Shown here: positions 33,208 to 41,823 of the stretch, one piece after another
How the letters are laid out: the number at the start of each line of letters is the position of its first letter
How positions within the stretch are numbered: position 1 is the first letter of the stretch
Assembly: GCA_910584585.1 (NCBI GenBank)
Contig: CAJUBP010000004.1
Span: forward strand, 1-64,000
From: an uncultured Lachnospiraceae bacterium
GTDB taxonomy: Bacteria > Bacillota > Clostridia > Lachnospirales > Lachnospiraceae
DNA length: 64,000 nucleotides
Reading direction: 5' to 3'
The notes under the pieces: model-generated
Told to the model about the DNA's origin: nothing
The model's database searches: none
The model's input: the letters and a program-made list of their open reading frames with translations, nothing else
Position numbers and translations under genes: made by a program

Positions 33208-34376
33208 TGAGAAATCCACTGTCAGAGCGCATTGTAGAGATTCCCTTTTCTGGGATCCGGAAGTTTTTTGATATTGCGGCAGAAATGAAGGATGTGATAT
33301 CCCTGGGCGTGGGGGAACCGGATTTCGACACTCCCTGGCATATCAGGGACGAGGGAATTTACTCTCTGGAAAAAGGAAGAACAGCCTATACTTCCAATGC
33401 GGGGTTAAAGGAACTGAAGATAGAGATTGCGAAATATTTAAAACGGAGATTTCAGGTTTCCTACGATTACGACACGGAAATGATGATTACCGTAGGCGGC
33501 AGTGAGGCCATAGATATCGCTATGCGGGCAATGTTAGATCCGGGGGATGAAGTGCTGATTCCTCAGCCCAGCTATGTTTCCTATCTGCCCTGCGCGACGC
33601 TGGCCAACGGAGTGCCGGTGATTATTAATCTGAAAGAGGAAAATGAATTCCGCCTGACGCCGGAAGAACTGGAGGCGTCCATTACGCCTAAAACAAAACT
33701 TCTGGTGCTGCCCTTTCCCAATAATCCTACGGGGGCTGTTATGGAGCGGAAGGATTTGGAAGCCATTGCGGAAGTGGTGAAAAAGCATGATTTATTTGTA
33801 TTGAGCGACGAAATTTATGCGGAGCTTACATATGTGGAAGGACAGGATCATGTGACCATTGCCTCCCTTCCAGGAATGTGGGAACGTACCGTATTAATCA
33901 ACGGATTTTCCAAAGCATACGCCATGACGGGATGGCGGCTGGGATATGTCTGCGCGCCCAAAGTGATTTTAGAGCAGATGCTGAAAATCCACCAGTATGC
34001 CATTATGTGCGCGCCCACTACCAGTCAGTACGCTGCCGTGGAAGCAGTGCGAAACGGAGACGCGGATGTGGCAGGAATGCGGGAGGAATATAACGGCAGA
34101 CGGCGGTATCTGATGCACCGGTTCCGAGAGATGAATTTGAAGTGCTTTGAACCTTTCGGGGCTTTTTACACTTTTCCCTGTATTCAGGAGTTCGGCATGA
34201 CTTCTGAAGAATTTGCCACCCGGATGCTCCAGGAAGAAAAGGTGGTGGTAGTTCCGGGAACAGCATTCGGAGACTGCGGAGAGGGATTTCTTCGGATTTC
34301 TTACGCCTATTCTCTGGAAAGTCTGAAGGAAGCGTTAGACAGGTTGGAATCCTTTATCCGTAAATTAAGAGGCTAA
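33207..34376 (+). CDS. Class I/II PLP-dependent aminotransferase
   Basis: 389 residues. Fold-type I aminotransferase: VGEPDFDTPWHI near the start, PNNPTGAV (~171-178), SDEIYAEL (~198-205), and the PLP Lys in NGFSKAYAMTGWRLGY (~229-244), with a late FLRISYA carrying the carboxylate-binding Arg. Family members accept aspartate, aromatic or alanine-type substrates; the residues seen do not decide between them. Start ATG 33207 overlaps the Lrp stop by one base. Confidence 0.9.
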   Translation: MRNPLSERIVEIPFSGIRKFFDIAAEMKDVISLGVGEPDFDTPWHIRDEGIYSLEKGRTAYTSNAGLKELKIEIAKYLKRRFQVSYDYDTEMMITVGGSEAIDIAMRAMLDPGDEVLIPQPSYVSYLPCATLANGVPVIINLKEENEFRLTPEELEASITPKTKLLVLPFPNNPTGAVMERKDLEAIAEVVKKHDLFVLSDEIYAELTYVEGQDHVTIASLPGMWERTVLINGFSKAYAMTGWRLGYVCAPKVILEQMLKIHQYAIMCAPTTSQYAAVEAVRNGDADVAGMREEYNGRRRYLMHRFREMNLKCFEPFGAFYTFPCIQEFGMTSEEFATRMLQEEKVVVVPGTAFGDCGEGFLRISYAYSLESLKEALDRLESFIRKLRG

Positions 34377-34482
34377 TTAAGAGACTGTGGGCAATAATGC
34401 CATTTATGACAGGCCCGGCAACCGGGAAAGCTGTTTATGGCACAGAGGGCGGAGGGATAAAAGGGAAAGGAAAGAATCGGAA

Positions 34483-34986
34483 ATGGCAGAGCTTAATATT
34501 GTGCTTTTTGAGCCGGAGATCCCGGCGAATACAGGAAATATCGGCCGTACCTGCACGGCCACAGGAACCAGGCTCCACCTGATAGAACCATTGGGATTTC
34601 AGCTGAATGAAAAGGCAGTGAAACGCGCAGGGATGGATTACTGGAAAGACGTGGATGTGACAAGGTATGTGAACTGGCAGGATTTTCTGGAGAAGAATCC
34701 GGGCGCCAGAATCTATATGGCTACCACCAAGGCGCGGAGGCTCTATACTGAAGTTCAGTATGAGCCGGACTGTTATCTGATGTTCGGCAAAGAGAGCGGC
34801 GGGATTCCGGAAGAAATTCTAAAGGAATACCAGGATACCTGCGTGCGGATTCCCATGATGGGCGAGACCCGCTCTTTGAATTTATCCAATTCGGCAGCCA
34901 TTGTCCTGTATGAAGCATTGCGGCAGAACCGGTTTGCAGGCATGAAGCTGGAAGGGCAGCTCCACAGGCTGAATTGGGAGGATTAG
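34483..34986 (+). CDS. trmL: tRNA (cytidine(34)-2'-O)-methyltransferase TrmL
   Basis: 167 residues from ATG 34483 (the longer frame to 34387 has no domain). SPOUT fold: NIVLFEPEIPANTGNIGRTC at the start, FGKESGGIPE (~103-112) and the knot loop RSLNLSNSAAIVLYEALRQ (~129-147). It methylates the wobble 2'-O of tRNA-Leu using SAM by family knowledge. Complete. It ends 24 bases before a tandem repeat that runs into the ecf operon. Confidence 0.92.
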   Translation: MAELNIVLFEPEIPANTGNIGRTCTATGTRLHLIEPLGFQLNEKAVKRAGMDYWKDVDVTRYVNWQDFLEKNPGARIYMATTKARRLYTEVQYEPDCYLMFGKESGGIPEEILKEYQDTCVRIPMMGETRSLNLSNSAAIVLYEALRQNRFAGMKLEGQLHRLNWED

Positions 34987-35010
34987 AACGGAAGTTAGTT
35001 TTGAAAGCGT

Positions 35011-35150
35011 GAGGCCGGGAGGGTTGGATTCAGAACTTAGCCGCAGACATGAAGCCGGGAAGATTGGATTCGGAACTTAGGGGCAGGCATGAAGCCGGAA
35101 AGATTGGGTTCGGAACTTAGCTGCAGGCATGAAGCCGGGAGGATGAAAGC
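35011..35150. repeat. 40-bp tandem repeat, 3.5 copies, ending in the ecfA1 ribosome-binding site
   Basis: AACTTAG recurs at 35034, 35074 and 35114 (period 40). Each unit begins GAAGCCGGGA(A/G)G; in the last partial copy this GGGAGG is the Shine-Dalgarno for ecfA1. Confidence 0.9.
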
Positions 35151-35151
35151 C

Positions 35152-36003
35152 ATGAATTTTATAGAAGCCAGAAAGCTGGTGCATGAATATATCAGACGGG
35201 ATGAAGAGGGAAACGTAGAAGGAATCCTTGCAGCTTTAGACGGTGTGGATCTGGACGTGAAAGCAGGGGAATTTGTGGCAGTTTTAGGCCATAACGGCTC
35301 CGGCAAATCCACCCTTGCCAAACACCTGAATGTGCTGTTAAAGGCCAGTGAAGGCACCCTTTGGGTGGACGGAAAAGATACCCTGGACGACAAGTATCAG
35401 TGGGATATCCGCAAAAACGCTGGAATGGTCTTTCAGAATCCGGATAATCAGATTATTGCGGGCATGGTGGAAGAGGATGTGGCTTTCGGCCCGGAAAACA
35501 TCGGAGTGCCCACAGACGAAATCTGGAGCCGGGTGGAGAAAAGTCTTAAGTCCGTAGGAATGTTGGAGTACCGGGAACATTCCCCCAATAAGCTTTCCGG
35601 CGGCCAGAAACAGCGGGTGGCTATCGCAGGCGTGATGGCAATGGAGCCGAAGTGCATTGTCTTGGATGAGCCTACCGCTATGCTGGACCCGAAAGGGCGC
35701 AGGGAGGTTCTGGAGGCGGCAGGAACTTTAAACCGGGAGAAAGGCATTACCGTGATATTAATCACCCACTATATGGAAGAAGCGGTACAGGCGGATAAAG
35801 TTTATGTGATGGATCATGGAAAAGTGGTAATGCAGGGAACGCCCAGGGAGGTTTTCTCTCAGGTAGACCGGCTGAAATCTTATCGTCTGGATGTGCCGCA
35901 GATTACCCTTCTGGCTCATGAGCTGCGCAAAGAAGGGCTTAAGATACCGGAAGGAATTCTCACGAGACAGGAACTGGCGGAGGCGTTATGTCAATTATAT
36001 TAG
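35152..36003 (+). CDS. ecfA1: ECF transporter ATPase A component 1
   Basis: 283 residues from ATG 35152 (GGGAGG at 35137-35142, 9-base spacing; ATG 35143 is too close). Walker A GHNGSGKST (~46-54), Q-loop FQNPDNQI, signature KLSGGQKQR, Walker B CIVLDEPTAMLDP with the EcfA-specific PxxQI loop. It forms a heterodimer with EcfA2 and drives vitamin or metal uptake through EcfT and shared S components. It overlaps ecfA2 by 16 bases. Position before ecfA2-ecfT-truA-rplM-rpsI is the conserved Firmicute order. Confidence 0.93.
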   Translation: MNFIEARKLVHEYIRRDEEGNVEGILAALDGVDLDVKAGEFVAVLGHNGSGKSTLAKHLNVLLKASEGTLWVDGKDTLDDKYQWDIRKNAGMVFQNPDNQIIAGMVEEDVAFGPENIGVPTDEIWSRVEKSLKSVGMLEYREHSPNKLSGGQKQRVAIAGVMAMEPKCIVLDEPTAMLDPKGRREVLEAAGTLNREKGITVILITHYMEEAVQADKVYVMDHGKVVMQGTPREVFSQVDRLKSYRLDVPQITLLAHELRKEGLKIPEGILTRQELAEALCQLY

Positions 36004-36848
36004 ATAAAGTGGATTATGTGTACAGCAAAGGGACGGCCTATGAAAAGAAGGCATTGAATCAAATCAGCCTGAAAATCGAAGACGGAGAGCTGATTGGCGT
36101 CATCGGCCATACCGGTTCCGGCAAATCCACACTGATTCAGCATTTAAACGGGCTGCTTCGGGCGGATTCCGGGGGAATTTATTATAACGGCAGGGATATT
36201 TATGAGGAAGACTATGACCGCAAGGAGCTGCGCAGCAAAGTGGGGCTGGTCTTTCAGTATCCGGAACACCAGTTATTTGAGACTACCGTCTTTGCTGATG
36301 TGTGTTTCGGGCCTAAGAATCTGGGACTTTCCAGAAAAGAATCAGAGCTTCGGGCATTTGGCGCGCTGCGGGGAGTTGGGCTGCCGGAAGAATACTGGTA
36401 TCGCTCTCCTTTTGAACTGTCGGGCGGCCAGAAACGGCGGGCGGCCATTGCGGGGGTTCTTGCCATGAAGCCGGAGGTGCTGATTCTGGATGAGCCTACC
36501 GCCGGATTAGATCCTTTAGGCAGAGATGAGATTTTGCATCAGATTGTATCCATGCATCAGGAATTGAATATGACAATCCTTCTGGTGTCCCACAGCATGG
36601 AAGATGTGGCGGAATATGTGAATCGGATTCTTGTCATGAATCAGGGAAGCATCCTGCTGGACGGCGCTCCCAGGGAAGTGTTCCGTTATCGGCGGGAATT
36701 GGAGGAAGCGGGGCTCTCCGTTCCCCAGGTGACGGAGCTGATGCAGGAATTACGGGACAGGGGAATTCCCGTTTCCCCAGAGGTTACTACGCGAAAAGAA
36801 GCAAAAGAAGCTATTCTGCAGGCATTTTCGAGAAACAGGCAGGGATAG
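35988..36848 (+). CDS. ecfA2: ECF transporter ATPase A component 2
   Basis: 286 residues, starting inside the 3' end of ecfA1. Walker A GHTGSGKST (~39-47), FQYPEHQLF (Q-loop with the EcfA2-type YPEHQ), signature ELSGGQKRR, Walker B VLILDEPTAGLDP and switch His in VSHSMEDV. Partner of EcfA1. The start near GAGGCGTT is a weak site, consistent with translational coupling. 17 bases to ecfT. Confidence 0.93.
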   Translation: MSIILDKVDYVYSKGTAYEKKALNQISLKIEDGELIGVIGHTGSGKSTLIQHLNGLLRADSGGIYYNGRDIYEEDYDRKELRSKVGLVFQYPEHQLFETTVFADVCFGPKNLGLSRKESELRAFGALRGVGLPEEYWYRSPFELSGGQKRRAAIAGVLAMKPEVLILDEPTAGLDPLGRDEILHQIVSMHQELNMTILLVSHSMEDVAEYVNRILVMNQGSILLDGAPREVFRYRRELEEAGLSVPQVTELMQELRDRGIPVSPEVTTRKEAKEAILQAFSRNRQG

Positions 36849-36865
36849 AGGGAGCTGAAAATATT

Positions 36866-37669
36866 ATGTTAAGAGATATTACAATCGGACAATATTATCC
36901 TTCCGATTCTGTTCTGCATAAGCTGGACCCCAGAGTGAAGCTGATGGGAACACTGGTCTATGTACTGTCCCTGTTTTTCTTTCGGGGAGCGGCGGGATTT
37001 GCGGCTGTCACTCTGGGACTGGCAGGAATGATTCATTTGTCGAAGGTGCCCTTTCGTTATATGGTAAAAGGGCTCAAATCCATTGCGGTAATTCTTGTGC
37101 TGACCGGGATGTTCAATCTCTTTCTGACCCCGGGCGAGCCATTGGCGTCTTTCGGCATCTTTAAAATTACAGAAGAGGGGCTGAAAAGCGCGGCATTTAT
37201 GGTAGTGCGGCTGACATATCTGATTCTGGGCAGTTCTGTGCTGACACTGACTACCACGCCCAACCGGCTCACCGACGGATTGGAGAAGGCCTTAAGGCCC
37301 TTAAACAGAATCGGGGTTCCGGTGCATGAAATCTCCATGATAATGTCCATCGCCCTTCGGTTTATTCCGATTTTAGTAGAGGAAACAGACAAGATTATGA
37401 AGGCGCAGCTGGCCCGGGGAGCGGATTTTGAAAGCGGAAATCTAATCAAAAAAGCAAAGGCTATGGTGCCCCTTTTGGTGCCCTTGTTTGTTTCGGCTTT
37501 CCGGCGGGCCAACGATCTTGCCCTGGCTATGGAAGCCAGATGCTATAACGGCGGGGCGGGAAGGACAAAAATGAAGCCGCTGAAATATGAAAAGAGGGAT
37601 GGCGCGGCATATCTTCTGCTTGCAGTGTATTTTGCGGGAGTGATAGCGCTGCGGGCATGGCTGCGGTAA
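36866..37669 (+). CDS. ecfT: ECF transporter transmembrane component T
   Basis: 267 residues, five to six helices with two cytoplasmic coupling helices. The coupling motifs ARG (QLARGADFE, ~183-191) and a second R-containing helix (MEARCYNGGAGRTK) are typical of EcfT. It couples the EcfA1A2 dimer to interchangeable S components. The last ~33 coding bases are included in a sequence duplicated 69 bases downstream. The native neighbour truA follows only after a 400-base repeat-filled gap. Confidence 0.92.
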   Translation: MLRDITIGQYYPSDSVLHKLDPRVKLMGTLVYVLSLFFFRGAAGFAAVTLGLAGMIHLSKVPFRYMVKGLKSIAVILVLTGMFNLFLTPGEPLASFGIFKITEEGLKSAAFMVVRLTYLILGSSVLTLTTTPNRLTDGLEKALRPLNRIGVPVHEISMIMSIALRFIPILVEETDKIMKAQLARGADFESGNLIKKAKAMVPLLVPLFVSAFRRANDLALAMEARCYNGGAGRTKMKPLKYEKRDGAAYLLLAVYFAGVIALRAWLR

Positions 37670-37743
37670 GGAACATGGTTGTTGGCGGTGAGTGAATATA
37701 AATTTGGAGTGATAGCGCTGCGGGCATGACTGCGGTAAGGAAC
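37637..37743. repeat. 38-bp direct repeat spanning the ecfT 3' end
   Basis: 37637-37674 (end of ecfT plus 5 bases) recurs at 37706-37743 with one change; period 69. Confidence 0.9.
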
Positions 37744-37797
37744 TGTCAAGAAATAACTTTTATATCTTGCGTGCTATTTAAAAGTGATTTCTTGACA
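37744..37797. repeat. Inverted repeat with 19-base arms
   Basis: TGTCAAGAAATAACTTTTA at 37744-37762 pairs with TAAAAGTGATTTCTTGACA at 37779-37797 (two changes). It may end the ecf transcript, though it lacks a T-tract. Confidence 0.7.
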
Positions 37798-37864
37798 TTG
37801 CCTAACCTGGATAAACCGGAAGCAAAGTTTTGCCATTTTGCGCAGGAAATCGTTCTTAAGGGCC

Positions 37865-38047
37865 TAGAGCGTGTCTTAAAATTCATTCCCGCCATCTGTA
37901 TCCCCACTTAGCGCGATATTTGCGCCAAATGAAGGTTACATAGCCCGCTATGCGCCCTTCATTTGGCGCAAATCCCCACAGGGCGCCTTCGGTGTCCCAC
38001 CAAGTGGAGAATACATCTGTCAGAAAGCAATTTTAAGACACGCTCTA
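37865..38047. mobile_element. 183-bp MITE-like element with 19-bp perfect terminal inverted repeats
   Basis: TAGAGCGTGTCTTAAAATT at the left end is the exact reverse complement of the right end at 38029-38047. Inside lies a long palindrome (TTTGCGCCAAATGAAGG / CCTTCATTTGGCGCAAA). No coding capacity. A half copy of the left end is at 22161-22189, which shows the element is dispersed. Confidence 0.8.
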
Positions 38048-38071
38048 AATCTTTCCGGATAGGAGAAATCA

Positions 38072-38821
38072 TTGAAAAGAGTAAAACTGGTGGTCGCCTA
38101 CGAGGGCACCAATTACTGCGGCTGGCAGATCCAGCCCAATGGAATTACAATTGAAGAAGTATTAAACAGGACCCTGTCAGAGCTGTTGGGAGAGGTAATC
38201 CAGGTAACCGGCGCAAGCAGGACAGATGCAGGCGTGCATTCCCTGGGAAATGTAGCGGTTTTCGACACGGATACCAGGATTCCGCCGGAAAAAATCTGCT
38301 ATGCCCTGAATCAGCGGCTGCCGGAGGATATTGTGGTACAGAATTCCTGCCAGGTGCCGGAGGATTTTCATCCCCGCCGCTGCTACAGTGAGAAAACTTA
38401 TGAGTACCGTATCCTGAATCGGAAGATACCGGTTCCTACCCTGCGGCGGGACACTTATTTTTATTACAGGGATCTGAATCTGGAGAATATGCAGAAAGCG
38501 GCGGCATTTCTGCAGGGGGAACACGATTTCAGGAGTTTTTGTTCTGTGAAAACAAGCGCGGAGAATACGGTGCGCAACCTGTTATCCTGCACCGTTGAAA
38601 AATCCCGGGACAGCATACTTACCATTCGGGTAACAGGGACCGGATTTCTTTATAACATGGTAAGGATCATCGCCGGAACGCTGATTGCTGTAGGCGTGGG
38701 AGAACTGGCGCCGGAATCGATACCAGAGATTTTGCAAAAAAAGGATCGGAACGCGGCGGGGCCTACTGCACCGGCCCATGGGCTTACCATGATTGGAATT
38801 AATTATGGAGGAGGGAATTGA
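38072..38821 (+). CDS. truA: tRNA pseudouridine(38-40) synthase TruA
   Basis: 249 residues. Start is TTG 38072 (LKRVKLVVAYEG, the usual TruA beginning); GGATAGGAG at 38055-38063. The catalytic Asp is in GASRTDAGVHSLGN (~46-59), with the second motif FRSFCSVK and the C-terminal TGTGFLYNMVRIIAGTL. It isomerises U38-40 in the anticodon stem. Complete. The place after ecfT and ahead of rplM is the conserved Firmicute order, but a chemoreceptor gene separates it from rplM here. Confidence 0.93.
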   Translation: MKRVKLVVAYEGTNYCGWQIQPNGITIEEVLNRTLSELLGEVIQVTGASRTDAGVHSLGNVAVFDTDTRIPPEKICYALNQRLPEDIVVQNSCQVPEDFHPRRCYSEKTYEYRILNRKIPVPTLRRDTYFYYRDLNLENMQKAAAFLQGEHDFRSFCSVKTSAENTVRNLLSCTVEKSRDSILTIRVTGTGFLYNMVRIIAGTLIAVGVGELAPESIPEILQKKDRNAAGPTAPAHGLTMIGINYGGGN

Positions 38822-38825
38822 TAAG

Positions 38826-40511
38826 ATGTTAAAGAAAATGGATCGGATGAGGATGAAAGAAAAGCTTCAGTTTGGGTACGGTCTGGTCATAGGGCTTATG
38901 ATCGTAATTACCATATTTGCAATGATAGGGCTGTTTCTGGTGCAGGGCAAGATGAATTCTTATATCAAGGGCGCTCAGGCAGCAGATACTGCGGTAAAGA
39001 CCTGCCGGATTGAATGCAATATTGCAGCCAGGATGATACGGGAGCTGGCGCTGAATGATGATAAGGATATGCTGGCGGAGTATAAGGGGAATATCGAGGA
39101 AAGCATGGCTTCCATAGAGAATGCTTTGGCGGATCTGAAAGACGCCGGCGTAATAGAAGATGAACTGAATGAGAAATATGCGACTGCGTTAGAGAACTGG
39201 ATGAAGCTGGGATACCGGATTGTGGAGGAACTGGAGGCAGGAAACCGGGAGGAAGGGACTGACTTGATTGTCACGGAATGTTCTCCTGCGCTGGAAGAAG
39301 CTGTGGGAATTGCCAAGGAAATTAATGACGCCACTGACGCAATGAAAAAAGCATCCCTGAGCATCAATCAGAAGACTGTAGTGATTGTAATTCTGGTGAT
39401 GGTTCTCGTGCTGGGGCTTGCCATCTTTACATCCATAAAAGTAGGAAACCGGATTGTGGACAGCATTTTAGGACCGTTAAATGAGATTGAAAAAGCGGCT
39501 GTGGATCTGTCCCGGGGCAATCTCCACACTGACGTTACATACCGCAGCGAGGATGAAATCGGAAAACTGGCCCATGCGCTGCGCAGTTCGATTGCAAGCT
39601 TAAGTTCCTATGTGGAAGATATCGACCATTCTATGTCTGAGTTTGCGGAAGGAAACTTCGACGTTCAGTCTGGCGTAGAGTATCGGGGAGACTTTGTGGG
39701 AATCGAGGAATCTTTGATGCATTTTGAGAAAAATATGTCAGATATGGTGAAAAATGTCCAGACAGTGGCAAATCAGGTGACAAAAGCATCTGAGCAGATT
39801 GCGGCAAACTCCACCGAACTGGCCGAGGGGGCTTCGGAGCAGGCCGGAGTGACACAGGAGCTTTCTGTTACCATTGAAAATGTTTCCGGACAGATTGACC
39901 GGAACGCAAAAGAGGCAGTTGATATCAGCAGGGAAGTGCAGCAGGTGGGACAGGAACTGGAATACAGCAACGGCAAAATGCAGGAGATGGTGGAATCCAT
40001 GAACCAAATCAATCAGTCCTCCAATGAAATCAGCAAGATTATTGCCGCCATCAATGAGATCGCTTCCCAGACAAATCTCCTGGCCTTAAACGCTTCCATC
40101 GAAGCCGCCCGGGCAGGCGAAGCCGGAAGAGGATTCGCAGTGGTTGCGGATCAGGTATCGCTGCTTGCGTCCCAGAGCGCGGAGGCGGCGACAGAATCCA
40201 CCGCATTGATTGAAGAATCTGTCCGTGCGGTAGAGAAGGGAATGGTGATTGCCAATGAGACGGCAAGCCAATTACAGAATGTGGTGAAAGGCGCAAGGAT
40301 GATCATTGACAAAATCAATCTGATTGCGGAAGCTTCCCGAGAGCAGGCGGAAGCGGTGGATCAGATTAATCAGGGCGTAGAACAGATCAACCATGTGGTA
40401 CAGAACAATACGGGAACTTCTGAAGCATGCGCGGCTTCCAGTGAGGAAATGACGGCGCAGGCAGAGACGCTGCGGGGCATGATAGAGCAGTTCAGAGTCG
40501 GAAAGTTCTAA
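38826..40511 (+). CDS. Methyl-accepting chemotaxis protein
   Basis: 561 residues from ATG 38826 (GAGGAGGG upstream), only 4 bases after truA. Helix 1 (~18-40), a periplasm-equivalent four-helix bundle (~45-190), helix 2 (~192-212), HAMP (~213-270), then a long signalling coiled coil. The hairpin tip has EIASQTNLLALNASIEAARAG split over the usual E-I-A-x-Q-T-N-L motif, so it can contact CheA/CheW. The ligand domain is 4HB type without a clear ligand clue. No che or flagellar genes are in this window. Confidence 0.9.
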   Translation: MLKKMDRMRMKEKLQFGYGLVIGLMIVITIFAMIGLFLVQGKMNSYIKGAQAADTAVKTCRIECNIAARMIRELALNDDKDMLAEYKGNIEESMASIENALADLKDAGVIEDELNEKYATALENWMKLGYRIVEELEAGNREEGTDLIVTECSPALEEAVGIAKEINDATDAMKKASLSINQKTVVIVILVMVLVLGLAIFTSIKVGNRIVDSILGPLNEIEKAAVDLSRGNLHTDVTYRSEDEIGKLAHALRSSIASLSSYVEDIDHSMSEFAEGNFDVQSGVEYRGDFVGIEESLMHFEKNMSDMVKNVQTVANQVTKASEQIAANSTELAEGASEQAGVTQELSVTIENVSGQIDRNAKEAVDISREVQQVGQELEYSNGKMQEMVESMNQINQSSNEISKIIAAINEIASQTNLLALNASIEAARAGEAGRGFAVVADQVSLLASQSAEAATESTALIEESVRAVEKGMVIANETASQLQNVVKGARMIIDKINLIAEASREQAEAVDQINQGVEQINHVVQNNTGTSEACAASSEEMTAQAETLRGMIEQFRVGKF

Positions 40512-40518
40512 CAGGGCG

Positions 40519-40549
40519 GTAACAGTTCAGCCTTCGGCTTCACTGTTAC
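40519..40549 (+). terminator. Terminator-like hairpin after the chemoreceptor
   Basis: GTAACAGT pairs with ACTGTTAC around an inner GCC-TTC-GGC stem; there is no T-tract, so strength is uncertain. Confidence 0.55.
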
Positions 40550-40576
40550 GGAATCTGCCAAACCGCAAAAAAATAA

Positions 40577-40605
40577 TTGACAGGGAAGATGCTATGTAAT
40601 ATAAT
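40577..40605 (+). promoter_or_regulatory. Consensus promoter for rplM-rpsI
   Basis: TTGACA at 40577-40582, 17-base spacer, TATAAT at 40600-40605: a perfect sigma-A promoter. Confidence 0.9.
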
Positions 40606-40611
40606 AGTCGG

Positions 40612-40777
40612 GTATGGCGAGTTAGAAATGCAAGCCTTTCTCCGGCGAAGCGTTTTTGCTTTGATGTACAAAGAAAAATGTAAATGGTGCGAAAATGATA
40701 GAACGGATGAATTCATACAATCAGGACGGCATCCGGATATCAGAGTAACATTGTAAAATTCAAGGAGGTAACATTTG
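40612..40777 (+). promoter_or_regulatory. ~165-nt leader of the L13-S9 operon
   Basis: A long untranslated leader with possible stems (GCAAGC...; CGGATG/CATCCG around 40703-40736). Firmicute L13 operons often have an autoregulatory leader; membership of that family is inference. Confidence 0.45.
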
Positions 40778-41206
40778 ATGAAAACTTTTATGGCCAGCAC
40801 AGCGGCAGTGGAAAGAAAATGGTATGTAGTTGATGCTGAAGGAAAGACATTGGGACGTTTGGCATCAGAAGTGGCAAAAGTATTAAGAGGAAAGCATAAG
40901 CCGATTTTTACGCCTCATATTGACACAGGCGATTACGTGATTGTTGTCAATGCCGAGAAGGTGAAAGTGACCGGTAAGAAATTAAATCAGAAGATTTATT
41001 ATCATCATTCCGGATATGTGGGAGGAATGAAAGAGACCACATTGAAAAACATGTTGGCGGATAAGCCGGAAAGAGTTGTGGAACTTGCAGTGAAAGGTAT
41101 GCTTCCGAAAGGACCCCTGGGAAGACAGATGTATAAGAAGTTATTTGTCTATGCAGGACCGGAACACAAGCATGCAGCTCAGAAACCAGAAGCTTTCACA
41201 TTTTAA
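40778..41206 (+). CDS. rplM: 50S ribosomal protein L13
   Basis: 142 residues from ATG 40778 with AAGGAGG at 40762-40768. Typical L13: WYVVDAEGKTLGRLASEVA at the start, GDYVIVVNAEKV, YYHHSGYVGGMKE and GMLPKGPLGRQMYKKL. Assembly-initiating protein of the large subunit. First gene of the two-gene operon with rpsI, 17 bases apart. Complete, with backbone codon usage. Confidence 0.97.
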   Translation: MKTFMASTAAVERKWYVVDAEGKTLGRLASEVAKVLRGKHKPIFTPHIDTGDYVIVVNAEKVKVTGKKLNQKIYYHHSGYVGGMKETTLKNMLADKPERVVELAVKGMLPKGPLGRQMYKKLFVYAGPEHKHAAQKPEAFTF

Positions 41207-41223
41207 TCAGGAGGTAAAGTAAA

Positions 41224-41616
41224 ATGGCAGACGCAAGATATTATGGAACAGGTAGAAGAAAAAAATCAATTGCCAGAGTGTATTTAATGCCCGGAACTGG
41301 CAAGATTACCATTAATAAAAGAGATATTGACGAGTATTTGGGATTAGAGACTTTGAAGGTTATCGTTCGTCAGCCCTTGGTGGCAACCGATACCGTAGAC
41401 AAATTTGACGTTCTCGTGAATGTAAAGGGCGGCGGCTATACCGGACAGGCAGGCGCAATCCGCCACGGCATTGCCAGAGCATTGCTGGAAGCAGATTCTG
41501 ATTACAGACCGGTGCTCAAGGCAGCAGGTTATCTGACACGTGATCCGAGAATGAAGGAAAGAAAGAAATACGGCTTGAAAGCAGCCCGCCGCGCTCCGCA
41601 GTTCAGCAAGAGATGA
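41224..41616 (+). CDS. rpsI: 30S ribosomal protein S9
   Basis: 130 residues, AGGAGGT upstream. YYGTGRRKKSIARVYLMPG at the start, GGGYTGQAGAIRHGIARALL in the middle and the RAPQFSKR C-terminus that reaches the P-site tRNA. Complete. A strong terminator follows, and the accessory defence and lanthipeptide genes begin directly after it, so the rpsI 3' side appears to be an insertion-prone site in this strain. Confidence 0.97.
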   Translation: MADARYYGTGRRKKSIARVYLMPGTGKITINKRDIDEYLGLETLKVIVRQPLVATDTVDKFDVLVNVKGGGYTGQAGAIRHGIARALLEADSDYRPVLKAAGYLTRDPRMKERKKYGLKAARRAPQFSKR

Positions 41617-41631
41617 CAAATGGAATATTTC

Positions 41632-41677
41632 AATCCCCAGAACATATATGTTTTGGGGATTTTGTCTGTTTTTTGTA
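41632..41677 (+). terminator. Rho-independent terminator after rpsI
   Basis: AATCCCCA pairs with TGGGGATT around an AACATATATGTT inner stem, then TTTGTCTGTTTTTTG. Confidence 0.85.
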
Positions 41678-41823
41678 TAAAATGCCAGTAGATATTTGGT
41701 AGAAAATGAGTATAATATAAGTAAGAAGTTCGATTGAGCCTCTTACTATTTTGCCGGGACTGCATATCGGCATTAAATAGAAAAGGTGCAGATACAAATA
41801 TTTTGCAATTTGGGTGGTATGAG

